64,000 bases of DNA from Bradyrhizobium sp. LLZ17. GTDB taxonomy: Bacteria; Pseudomonadota; Alphaproteobacteria; Rhizobiales; Xanthobacteraceae. The stretch lies in NCBI RefSeq assembly GCF_041200145.1, contig NZ_CP165734.1:7421001-7485000 (forward strand), read 5' to 3'. The translations under genes and the position numbers were made by a program. The stretch's first letter is position 1, and the number at the start of each line of letters is the position of its first letter. A model generated the notes under the pieces. It was not told the DNA's origin and did no database searches. It worked only from the letters and a program-made list of their open reading frames with translations. This document shows positions 45,406-54,784 of the stretch, in pieces.

Positions 45406-46313
45406 ATGGAGCAGTATCTCAACAGCTTCGACGCCCGCCACCAGCGCAATGGAGAGCGATATCGCTTCCTGAAATGGGGGCGGGGCGCATTCTCGAATTT
45501 CCGGGTGGTCCCTCCAGGGACCGGTATCTGCCATCAGGTCAATCCGGAATTCCTGGCTCAGACGATCTGGACCGGCCCGGCGGAAGACGGCGGGAATGAA
45601 CTGGCCTATCCCGATACGCTGGTCGGCACGGATTCGCACACCACGATGGTCAACGGCCTGGCCGTACTCGGATGGGGCGTCGGCGGTATCGAGGCCGTCA
45701 TGCTGGGCCAACAAATTTCGATGCTGCTGCCGCAAGTCGTCGGGTTCAGGCTCACCGGCCGGCTCAAGGAGGGCGTCACGGCAACCGATCTCGTGCTGAC
45801 GATGACGCAGCTGCTGCGCAAGCGCTGCGTGGTCGGCAAATTCGTCGAGTTCTACGGCTCGACGACATGACCGTGGCGGACCATGCCACGGTCGGCAGTA
45901 TGGCGCCGGAAAATGGCGCGACCTGCGGCTTTTTCTCGATCGACCAGCGAACGATCGACTATCTCACCACCACCGGCCGCGATCCCGCCCGCGTCGCGTT
46001 GGTCAAGGCCTATGCCGAAGCCCAGGGCATGTGGCGCACCGCCGATACCCCGGATCCCGTGCTCACGGAGTCCCTGCACCTCGACATGACTGCTGTCGTG
46101 CCGTCCCTGCGCGGTATCGAGAGCGGGCTGGTGCCGCGCCAGAAGCTCGCAGTCGAGATCCGCGGGTCCGATGGCGCCAGCAAGGCTGTCGTTCCCTTGA
46201 CCTGCCGCATCGATACGCTGGACGAGCTGGAGTATTTCCGCAACGGCGGAATTCTCCAATACCTCCTGCGCCAACTCGCGGCCTCACTGCCAAGCGATCG
46301 GAGCGCGCTATGA
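45406..46313 (+). pseudogene. acnA: Aconitase remnant with large deletions and a frameshift
   Basis: Recognisable AcnA segments are [57 protein letters not shown], and MAPENGATCGFF with the first cluster-binding Cys. SLHLDMTAVVPSL follows and then jumps straight to PLTCRIDTLDELEYFRNGGILQYLLRQL, which normally lies about 400 residues farther on. The N-terminal ~110 residues and the middle with the other two cluster cysteines are absent, and the frame changes near 45865. Activity is impossible. Its end overlaps the next MFS gene by four bases. Normal AcnA is about 900 residues; only about 300 are left. Confidence 0.9.
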
Positions 46314-47632
46314 CTTCAATTGCCACACTGCCATCGCAGATGGAAAAGGAAACGATGCGGAAGGTGACGTTCCGCATCATTCCCTTCCTGATGCTCTGTT
46401 ACTTCATTGCGTTCGTCGATCGCGTCAACGCCGGTTTCGCCGCGCTGCAGATGAACCAGGATATCGGGCTGTCCTCGGCCGCGTTCGGGCTTGGCGGAGG
46501 GCTGTTCTACATCACCTATGTCCTTTGCGAGGTGCCGAGCAATCTGGCGATGGAGAAGGTGGGAGCCCGGCTCTGGATCGCGCGGATCATGATCACGTGG
46601 GGCATCGTCGCAGCATCCATGGCGCTGGTGGTCGGGCCCAACTCGTTCTATCTCGTGAGGATGTTGCTGGGCGCGGCCGAGGCAGGCTTCTTTCCCGGCG
46701 TCATTCTGTACCTGACCTATTGGTTCCCAGCCGAATACCGCGGCCGGATCGTCGCAATCTTCATGGTTGCCATTCCGATTTCAAGTTTCCTCGGCTCGCC
46801 GATCTCCGCCTCGTTGCTGCAGCTTGAGGGGTATCTCGGCTATCACGGCTGGCAGTGGATGTTCGTGCTGGAGGCGGTACCCGCGATATTTCTCGGCATT
46901 GCCTCGTTCTTCGTGTTGCCCAACGGTCCTGCCCATGCGCGATGGCTTACCGATGCGCAGCGGGACTGGCTGGCCAGTCGGTTGGCCAAGGACACCTCTG
47001 CGCCGAAAAAAGCGGCGGGGCATCTGTCGCTTGGGCAGGTCATATCCAACAAATACGTGCTTGCCGCCTCGCTGATCTACGCTGGCGCGTCGGGTTCGAG
47101 CCAGGTTCTGTCGTTATGGCAGCCGCAGATCATCAAGTCATTTGGCCTGAGCAACATGGAAACCGGATTGGTCAATTCCATCCCGTTCGGAATTGCATCG
47201 GTGCTGATGGTGCTCTGGGGCCGCAATTCGGATCGCACGCGCGAGCGAACCTGGCACACCGCGATTCCGCTGATGCTGTTGGCGGTCAGCCTTTCGGTGG
47301 CTCCATTCACCAGCGCGCTGCTTCCGGTCGTCCTGTTGCTGTGTGTCTCGGTCACGGCCACCTACATCGTCAAGGGGCCGTTCTGGGCGCTTGCGACGGA
47401 ATGGATGTCGGCAGGCGTTGCCGCCGCTGCGATCGCGCAGGTCAACGCGATCGGAAATATCGGCGGATTTCTGGGGAGCTATCTGCTGGGCGTGATCAAG
47501 GACGCGACCGGCAGCTACTCATTGGGGCTGCTGCCGCTTGCCGTGCTGTCAGGCGCGGGGTGCATCATGGTGCTGGTGCTCAGCCGAAATCCGCAACAAA
47601 GCGTCGCGGCGGTTCAGGAGCCGGTCCATTGA
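46310..47632 (+). CDS. MFS transporter, anion:cation symporter (tartrate/phthalate-like) family
   Basis: A 440-residue, 12-helix permease. The N-terminal FRIIPFLMLCYFIAFVDRVNAGFAALQMNQDIG and RMLLGAAEAGFFPGVILYLTYWFPAEYRGRIVA are diagnostic of the ACS family that imports organic anions (tartrate, phthalate, hydroxyphenylacetate). ATG 46310 overlaps the aconitase-remnant stop (ATGA). It is a second organic-acid importer in the same island, 64 bases before the isocitrate dehydrogenase gene. Substrate is unknown. Confidence 0.88.
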   Translation: MTSIATLPSQMEKETMRKVTFRIIPFLMLCYFIAFVDRVNAGFAALQMNQDIGLSSAAFGLGGGLFYITYVLCEVPSNLAMEKVGARLWIARIMITWGIVAASMALVVGPNSFYLVRMLLGAAEAGFFPGVILYLTYWFPAEYRGRIVAIFMVAIPISSFLGSPISASLLQLEGYLGYHGWQWMFVLEAVPAIFLGIASFFVLPNGPAHARWLTDAQRDWLASRLAKDTSAPKKAAGHLSLGQVISNKYVLAASLIYAGASGSSQVLSLWQPQIIKSFGLSNMETGLVNSIPFGIASVLMVLWGRNSDRTRERTWHTAIPLMLLAVSLSVAPFTSALLPVVLLLCVSVTATYIVKGPFWALATEWMSAGVAAAAIAQVNAIGNIGGFLGSYLLGVIKDATGSYSLGLLPLAVLSGAGCIMVLVLSRNPQQSVAAVQEPVH

Positions 47633-47695
47633 ACGCCGGGCAACGCTTCGATAGACGCCGGCTGAAAACGGCGCTTCATTCAAGGGGGAATTGCG

Positions 47696-48733
47696 ATGAC
47701 CACAGCCAAACCACTGCAGAAGCTTCCCGCCACGCTGATTCCAGGCGATGGTATCGGACCCGAGATCGTGAAATCGGCCGTCGACATTCTCGACGCACTC
47801 GGCTCCCCGTTCGAATGGGACGTCCGGCAGGGTGGCCTGGCCGCGATCGAGGAAAGCCGTGATCCGCTGCCGCAGGCGACGCTGGACAGCGTCAGGCGGA
47901 CGCGGCTCGCTCTGAAAGGCCCGCTAACGACTCCGGTCGGGGGAGGATTCCGTTCGATCAATGTTCGTCTGCGCGAGGAGTTCGGCCTTTACGCCAACGT
48001 GCGGCCGGTTCGAAGCATGGTGCCCGGGGGACGATTCGACGACATCGATATCGTGCTGGTGCGAGAGAACCTCGGCGGGCTCTATGTGGCTTTCGAACAC
48101 TACATCCCGATCGGGGACGATCCGCACGCGGTCGCGATTTCGACCGGGGTCAACACGCGCGAAGGATCGCGCAAGATCATCGAATTCGCATTCGACTACG
48201 CGCTCAAGAACGGACGCAAGAAGGTGACCGTCGTGCACAAGGCCAACGTGCTGAAGGCGCTGACCGGCATCTTTCTCGAGGTCGGTCACGAGGTTGCAAA
48301 GACATACGAGGGCAGGGTGAAGATGGACGATCGCATCGTCGATGCCACGGCCATGCAGCTCGTCATGAATCCCTGGCAGTTCGACGTCATCGTCACCACC
48401 AACCTGTTCGGCGATATCCTGTCCGATCAGCTCGCCGGGCTCGTGGGCGGCCTTGGCATGGCACCCGGCGCCAACATCGGCCCGGACGCCGCGATATTTG
48501 AGGCCGTGCACGGTTCGGCGCCTGATATCGCCGGCAAGGGCATCGCTAATCCACTGGCTTTGCTGTTGGCGGTCGGGCTGATGCTGGAGCACGTCGACCA
48601 GCCTGATCTCGCGAACCGTCTCAGAACGGCTATCGATCAGGTCTTGCGGAAGGACGGAGTTCGCACCCCCGATCTCGGCGGTAAAGCATCCACCACCGAT
48701 TTCACCCAAAGCATCATCCGTCGGCTAGGATAA
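47696..48733 (+). CDS. NAD-type isocitrate / isopropylmalate dehydrogenase-family enzyme
   Basis: A 345-residue beta-decarboxylating dehydrogenase. LIPGDGIGPEIV is the N-terminal signature, KGPLTTPVGGGFRSINVRLREEFGLYANVRP includes the Ser/Arg substrate loop typical of NAD-dependent isocitrate dehydrogenases, and NLFGDILSDQLAGLVGGLGMAPGANIG is the family pattern. HGSAPDIAGKGIANP is the cofactor-binding loop. Isopropylmalate or tartrate/malate-type activity cannot be excluded. The start has AAGGGGG before ATG 47696. Placed after an aconitase relic and organic-acid importers, it would convert isocitrate to 2-oxoglutarate. Confidence 0.85.
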   Translation: MTTAKPLQKLPATLIPGDGIGPEIVKSAVDILDALGSPFEWDVRQGGLAAIEESRDPLPQATLDSVRRTRLALKGPLTTPVGGGFRSINVRLREEFGLYANVRPVRSMVPGGRFDDIDIVLVRENLGGLYVAFEHYIPIGDDPHAVAISTGVNTREGSRKIIEFAFDYALKNGRKKVTVVHKANVLKALTGIFLEVGHEVAKTYEGRVKMDDRIVDATAMQLVMNPWQFDVIVTTNLFGDILSDQLAGLVGGLGMAPGANIGPDAAIFEAVHGSAPDIAGKGIANPLALLLAVGLMLEHVDQPDLANRLRTAIDQVLRKDGVRTPDLGGKASTTDFTQSIIRRLG

Positions 48734-48814
48734 CGACGACCGCGAGAGCCGTCCGCAGGACGGAAACGATTGGTGCCACCTCGTTACGTTGAACTGCAAG
48801 ATCAGGAGAACAAG

Positions 48815-50474
48815 ATGCCGAAGGGATCAGATCTATTGGTTGCCGCACTCGAGAACGAGGGCGTTGACCGAATTTTCGGCGTTCCCGGCGAGGAGAACCT
48901 CGACGTCGTGGAAAGCCTGCGCAACTCGTCGATCAAGCTGATCCTGACACGCCACGAGCAGGGCGCGGCCTTTATGGCCGCGACATACGGTCGGCTGACC
49001 GGCAAGCCCGGTGTGTGCATCACCACGCTCGGCCCGGGCGCATTGAACCTGACGACCGGCGCCGCCTACGCCCTGCTCGGCGCCATGCCCATGATCATGC
49101 TCACCGGCCAGAAGGGCATCATGAGCAGCCGGCAGGCCAAATTCCAGATCGTCGACGTGGTGAGTGCTTTCAAGCCGTTGACCAAGCTGTCGCTCCAGAT
49201 CGTCAGCACGAGCAGCATTCCGACGATTGTTCGCGATGCCTTCCGGATCGCGATGGAAGAGCGCCCGGGCCCGGTTCTCCTGGAACTGCCGGAGGACATC
49301 GCGGGTGAGGAAGCCGAAGACGTCGCCATGGTGCCGCGGCATCCGATCGAAATTCCGGTCGCCCATCGTGCCTCGCTGGATCGCGCCGCCGACATGATTC
49401 TCAAGGCCACGCGGCCTTTGATCATGCTCGGAGCTGCCGCGTCCCGGCCGCGCAGCACGGCTGGCATCGGCGGCTTCGTCCGCCGCACGAAAATCCCGTT
49501 CTTCACCACACAAATGGGTAAGGGAACGGTGCCGGGCGGCAGCAATCTCTACATGGGGACGGCTGCGCTGAGCGAGCGCGACTACGTTCACGAGGCAGTC
49601 GACCGGGCCGATCTGATCATCGCCATCGGTCACGACACCATCGAAAAGCCGCCATTCATCATGGGCCCGAAGGGTCCTCCAGGTCATCCACGTCAGCTAC
49701 ACGCCGGCCAACGTAGAGCGGGTCTACTTTCCGCAGTGCGAAGTGGTCGGCGATGTCGGGCCGAGCCTGGAGCTGCTGGCCGATCGCATCGAGGGGCGCC
49801 TGCACAATGCCGGCGCGCTGTTAAGTCTTCGCGAAGGCATCCTGGCCCGGATAACCGATCGGGCGACCGAGGAGCGCTGGCCTCCCACGCCGCAACGCAT
49901 CGTGCACGATGTGCGAAAGGTCATTCCCGAAGACGGCGTCGTCGCGCTGGACAACGGGATGTACAAGATCTGGTTCGCCCGCAACTACCGCACCTATGTG
50001 GCGAACACGCTGCTGCTGGACAACGCGCTCGCGACAATGGGTGCCGGGCTGCCATCCGCCATGATGGCGGCGATGCTGCATCCGGAACGCCGTGTGCTCG
50101 CGGTCTGCGGTGACGGCGGCTTCATGATGAATTCGCAGGAAATGGAAACCGCGGTTCGCCTCAAACTGAATCTCGTCGTGCTGATCCTGGAGGATTCGGC
50201 TTATGGCATGATTCGTTGGAAGCAGGCTGTCGACAGTTTTCCCGACTTTGGCCTGACGTTCGGCAATCCGGATTTCGTCAGATATGCGGAGAGTTACGGC
50301 GCGAAAGGCTCGCGCGTCGAAAGCACGGAGTCATTGATCCCGACGCTCGAAAACGCGTTCAAGGGCGGCGGCGTGCACCTCGTCGTGGTGCCGATCGATT
50401 ACAGCGAAAATACACGCGTGCTCGTGGACGAACTTCGCGAGAAGCTGAAACAGGTTGTCGACCCGACCGCGTGA
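48815..50474 (+). CDS. Acetolactate synthase-like ThDP-dependent enzyme, one-base shift
   Basis: About 552 residues after bridging. The N-terminal pyrimidine-binding domain has FGVPGEENLDVVESL and the catalytic Glu48 in RHEQGAAFMAATYGRLTG. The C-terminal pyrophosphate domain has VCGDGGFMMNSQEMETAVRLKLNLVVLILED, the GDG...N ThDP motif. An additional base in AAGGG at 49670-49674 breaks the frame; the correct continuation (VIHVSYTPANVERVYFP) appears at once in the next frame. AGGAGAA precedes ATG 48815. No regulatory small subunit is adjacent, so a catabolic acetolactate synthase or another 2-oxoacid condensing/decarboxylating enzyme is likely. Confidence 0.85.
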
Positions 50475-50547
50475 GACATCGGCAAGGGTCAACTGATTGG
50501 CTGAACAGAATTGGCGTGGTCGCAAACGCCGGCGATGGAGAGTGCAA

Positions 50548-50916
50548 ATGAGTGAGCAGATCAACGAGCAAGCCGAGAAGATGCGGGAAATGGCGCAGAC
50601 CACGCTCGACAAGGCGAAAGAGGCCGTGTCGAAGTACATGACCGAATCTCAGAAATTGAGAGAAAAGGCCGATTCCAGCGTTCGCTCGACCTATTCGGCG
50701 GCGAAGGAGATGAACGAACGGGCCGTCGCGTTCGCCGAGGAAAATGTGGTGGCGGGCTTCGAGCTTGCGCAACGGCTGTTGCATGCAAAGGACCCGCAGG
50801 AAATGGGCGCGGTTTATCAAAGCCATCTCAAGGAACAGATGGAAAAAATGAACGCGCAATTTCGCGAGCTTGCAAGCGCAATGAGCCAGCCGTCGACCGT
50901 TGACCTGAATAAATAG
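50548..50916 (+). CDS. Phasin family protein
   Basis: A 122-residue, highly helical, Ala/Glu/Lys/Gln-rich protein ([37 protein letters not shown]...) with no transmembrane segment, matching the phasin-2 family. Phasins coat intracellular PHA granules and regulate their size and number. The start at ATG 50548 is used because it follows GGAGAG and removes an arginine-rich leader. As first gene of the PHA cluster (50.5-59.2 kb) it fits its context well. Confidence 0.88.
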   Translation: MSEQINEQAEKMREMAQTTLDKAKEAVSKYMTESQKLREKADSSVRSTYSAAKEMNERAVAFAEENVVAGFELAQRLLHAKDPQEMGAVYQSHLKEQMEKMNAQFRELASAMSQPSTVDLNK

Positions 50917-50926
50917 GGTCAGTCAT

Positions 50927-51163
50927 GACGAGGGCGGCGGTGATGAGAAGATCATCGCCGTGCCGATGCCGAAACTAACGATGCGCTACGCCCATGTCAG
51001 CGGGATCGCCGACATGCCGCAAATCACGATCGAGCAGATCCAGCACTTCTTCGAGCACTACAAGGACTAGAGCCGGGGGGAGTGGGTCAAGGTAATCGGC
51101 TGGGGTGACAGCGCGGAAGCGCGCCGGCTGATCGTTGAGGCGATCGTGCGGGCACATAACTGA
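50927..51163 (+). pseudogene. ppa: Inorganic pyrophosphatase C-terminal remnant
   Basis: Translation from 50927 reads [42 protein letters not shown], then WVKVIGWGDSAEARRLIVEAIVRAHN and a stop. This is clearly the C-terminal ~78 residues of family I pyrophosphatase. The N-terminal two thirds, with most metal-binding Asp residues, are missing. Near 51068-51080 a lost C (making an in-frame TAG) and an extra G compensate each other. It lies between phasin and adenylate kinase. An intact ancestor would have removed pyrophosphate from CoA-ligase reactions. Confidence 0.85.
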
Positions 51164-51182
51164 GATCTCGGATAGGGAATGA

Positions 51183-51797
<615 letters not shown>

Positions 51798-51801
<4 letters not shown>

Positions 51802-52970
51802 AAGCTTTTACCTTCCAGGCGCCGCCCAACATTCTGTTCGAGGCAGGCGCATCGAAAAAGCTGGCGGAGCTGGTCGCGGGATACGCGGCAAAACGTGTCC
51901 TGCTGGTGACCGACAAGGGCGTCCGCAATGCAGGCCTGACGAAAAACGCTGAGGCGGGGCTGGTAGCCGGCGGCTGCGAACTGACAATATTCGAGGACGT
52001 AGAGGCGGATCCGCCGTCGCATATCATCGAGCGGGCGGTCGCGCTTTGCCGTGACAAGGAAATCGAACTGGTTGCCTCGATCGGTGGCGGCAGCGCGCTC
52101 GATACCGCGAAGCTGGTGGCCTATCTGGCCAAGACACCCGACCGGCTCGACGATATCTACGGTGTCGGCCTCGCCAAGGGCGAACGCCTTCCGCTGCTGC
52201 TGGTGCCGACCACGGCCGGGACCGGCTCCGAGGTGACCCCGATTGCGATCGTCACCACGCCCACGACCGAGAAAAAGGGCGTCGTTGCGCCCCGCCTGCT
52301 GCCGGACTGGGCCATCCTCGATCCGGAGCTGACGCTCGGCCTGCCCGCGCATGTCACCGCCGCAACCGGCATCGACGCCATGGTCCATGCGATCGAAGCC
52401 TATACCGGCAAGCACCGGAAGAATCCGATGTCGGACCAGTTGGCGCGGCAGGCTCTCGCCCTGCTGTCGGCGAATGTCCGCACGGTCTGCGCCGACGGAT
52501 CCAACCTGGAGGCGCGGTCGCAAATGCTGCTGGGTTCGATGCTGGCCGGCATGGCCTTCGCCAATTCGCCGGTCGCCGCCGTGCACGCGCTGGCCTATCC
52601 GATCGGCGCGCTGTTCCACGTGCCGCATGGCCTGTCGAACGCCTTGGTGCTGACCCAGGTGTTGCGGTTCAATTTGCCGGAGGCCGAAGGGCTCTATGCC
52701 GAGCTGGCGCCGATCGTCGATGCCAAGTCGGAAGGACTGGGTGTCAGCCAGAGGGCACGGCTGTTCGTCGATGCGATTGCGGCGATCTGCCGGGATTGCA
52801 ACGTGCCGGCCTCACTGGCCGATGTCGGCATCGCGAGGGGCGACCTGAAGAAGCTTGCGGAGGACGCGATGAAGCAGACGCGGCTTCTCGTCAACAATCC
52901 GCGGGAATTAAGCTTTGACGATGCGCTGGCGATTTACACCGAAGCGTTCGGCAACCGCGCCGCGGCCTGA
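51798..52970 (+). CDS. Iron-containing alcohol dehydrogenase
   Basis: A 390-residue group III (Fe-dependent) alcohol dehydrogenase. SIGGGSALDTAK is the NAD-binding loop and VPTTAGTGSEVTP the conserved nucleotide/substrate segment. Metal ligands lie in IDAMVHAIEAY (Asp, His) and HALAYPIGALFHVPHG (two His). Family substrates include 1,3-propanediol, butanol, lactaldehyde and 4-hydroxybutyrate. In this operon, with a CoA-transferase, PHA synthase and succinate-semialdehyde dehydrogenase, 4-hydroxybutyrate dehydrogenase activity is an attractive inference. Translation is coupled to adk by an ATGA overlap. Confidence 0.9.
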
Positions 52971-52982
52971 GCAGGGACAAGA

Positions 52983-53666
52983 GTGAGCATCATGAGTGAA
53001 AAGGAGAAATCGGCTGCCGCTGACTCCGACCCCGGCCTTGAATGGGCAAAGCTGTGGCAGACGATGGCCGAATCCTCGAACCGCATGGTCGAGGCGTGGT
53101 CCGGGTCGATGGCACCGTTCATGCTGGCACGTCTGTCGGAACGACCGGGCGGTTTTGGCGACGGCAACGAATTGTCGGCGGCGATCGAGCGGATGGCGCA
53201 GGGGCCGCGGCTTGCCGATGTCTGGGACATCGACCGGAAAATGGCGCTGGCCTTTGGCGCCTGGATCGAGATGCGCCAGCGGCTTGCGAGCTACAATGCG
53301 GTGGCTGCCGCGCCGTGGCCCGAAGCGTCGAAGCGGTTCGTCGAGACGATGTCCGCGAACAGTACCGGTGGCTTCCCGAATCCGGATTGGCGCGAGGCGT
53401 TCGCCAAATGGAGCGAAATCTCGAACGAGGAACTGATCCGCAATCAGCGCACAGACGGTTTTTTGCAAGCCCAGAAGGAGCTGTTGCAAGCTGGATTGGA
53501 ATTGCGGCGCCGGCAGGATGACGTCGCTGAAGCGGCCTCGGCCATGTTGGGCCTGCCGACCCGCAAGGATTTCGACGATGTGACGCGGCAGTTGACGGAA
53601 CTGCGCCGTGAAGTCCGTACGCTCACGCGCCAGATGCGCGACCAGAAGAGCGAAGGCGCACGATGA
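52983..53666 (+). CDS. phaE: PHA synthase class III subunit PhaE
   Basis: A 227-residue, largely helical PhaE-type partner protein. The C-terminal segment GLPTRKDFDDVTRQLTELRREVRTLTRQM matches the conserved end of PhaE, which PhaC of class III needs for activity. A Trp-rich N-terminus (EWAKLWQTMAESSNRMVEAWSGSM) and LADVWDIDRKMALAFGAWIEMRQRL also fit. GTG 52983 has AGGGA at good spacing; ATG 52992 is an alternative. It overlaps phaC by 4 bases. Confidence 0.85.
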   Translation: MSIMSEKEKSAAADSDPGLEWAKLWQTMAESSNRMVEAWSGSMAPFMLARLSERPGGFGDGNELSAAIERMAQGPRLADVWDIDRKMALAFGAWIEMRQRLASYNAVAAAPWPEASKRFVETMSANSTGGFPNPDWREAFAKWSEISNEELIRNQRTDGFLQAQKELLQAGLELRRRQDDVAEAASAMLGLPTRKDFDDVTRQLTELRREVRTLTRQMRDQKSEGAR

Positions 53667-54784
53667 GCGATCAGGAGAATCAGGCGTCGCGCTTCGCCCG
53701 CGAGATGGCCGCCAACACCGAGAAAATGTTCAAGGCGACACAGCTGATCGCCAATACGCGCGATGAAGACGTCGCCATCGGCACGACGCCGAAGCATCTC
53801 GTCATGCGCCGCGACAAGGTCGAGCTGTTCCACTACGAGCCGATGGGGGAGGCGACCGCGAAGACGCCCGTCCTTTTGGCCTACGGCCTGATCGGGCGAT
53901 ACACCATGGCCGACCTACAGCCCGACCGGTCGCTGGTGCGCAGCCTGCTCTCCAAAGGGCTCGATCTCTGGCTGATCGACTGGGGTCAGCCGGGCCGAAC
54001 CGAGCGATGGCTGTCGATCGACGATTACGTCGACGACTACATCGATGCCGCAGTCGACCGCATCGCGCAGGAGACCGGCCACGACAAGATCACGCTGCTC
54101 GGCATCTGCGAAGGCGGCGTCTTTACGACGTGTTACGCCGCTCTGCATCCGGAGAAGGTGAAAAATCTCGTCATCACCATCACCCCGATCGACTTCCATG
54201 CCGACGTCAAGGATGAGGCCGCCCACCACGGTTTCCTCAATATCTGGACCCGCAGTCTCGATCCGGAAGACATCGACAAATTGGTCGATACCTATGGCGC
54301 GCTGCCCGGCGAATTCATGAGCTCGGTGTTCTCGATGATGACGCCGATGCGCTCACTGACGAAATACAATGTCGATCTCATCGACGTCGTCGATGACCAG
54401 GCCAAGTTCATGAACTTCCTGCGCATGGAAAAATGGCTCGCCGACCGTCCGCATCATCCCGGCGAAGCGGCGAAGCAGTGGCTAAAGGATCTCTACCAGG
54501 AGAACCGCCTGGTCGATGGCAGCTTTGAGCTGTCCGGCCGTCGGGTCGATCTGAAATCGATCACAGCCCCCGTGCTGAATGTTTTTGCGCTGGACGACCA
54601 TATCATTCCACCGGACTGCTCGCGTGCGCTCGGAGCGAAGATCGGCAGCACGGATTATACCGAAATCCCGCTGCCCGGCGGCCATGTCGGCCTGTTCGTC
54701 TCCAGCAAATCACAAGGGAAACTCAGCCAGAGCATTGCCGACTGGCTGGTCGCCCGCGACGCCAATTCCGGAAGCAGATCCTGA
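53663..54784 (+). CDS. phaC: PHA synthase class III catalytic subunit PhaC
   Basis: A 373-residue polymerase of hydroxyacyl-CoA with an alpha/beta-hydrolase fold and a catalytic triad. Cys149 lies in the lipase-like box GICEGG, the Asp in ALDDHIIPP (about 311/312), and the His in PGGHVGLF (His341). Length and the position of Cys149 match class III enzymes (Allochromatium type), not the ~600-residue class I form usual in rhizobia. It sits directly behind phaE and touches the CoA-transferase gene by one base. Class III synthases accept short-chain 3-hydroxyacyl-CoAs and sometimes 4-hydroxybutyryl-CoA. Confidence 0.93.
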   Translation: MSDQENQASRFAREMAANTEKMFKATQLIANTRDEDVAIGTTPKHLVMRRDKVELFHYEPMGEATAKTPVLLAYGLIGRYTMADLQPDRSLVRSLLSKGLDLWLIDWGQPGRTERWLSIDDYVDDYIDAAVDRIAQETGHDKITLLGICEGGVFTTCYAALHPEKVKNLVITITPIDFHADVKDEAAHHGFLNIWTRSLDPEDIDKLVDTYGALPGEFMSSVFSMMTPMRSLTKYNVDLIDVVDDQAKFMNFLRMEKWLADRPHHPGEAAKQWLKDLYQENRLVDGSFELSGRRVDLKSITAPVLNVFALDDHIIPPDCSRALGAKIGSTDYTEIPLPGGHVGLFVSSKSQGKLSQSIADWLVARDANSGSRS

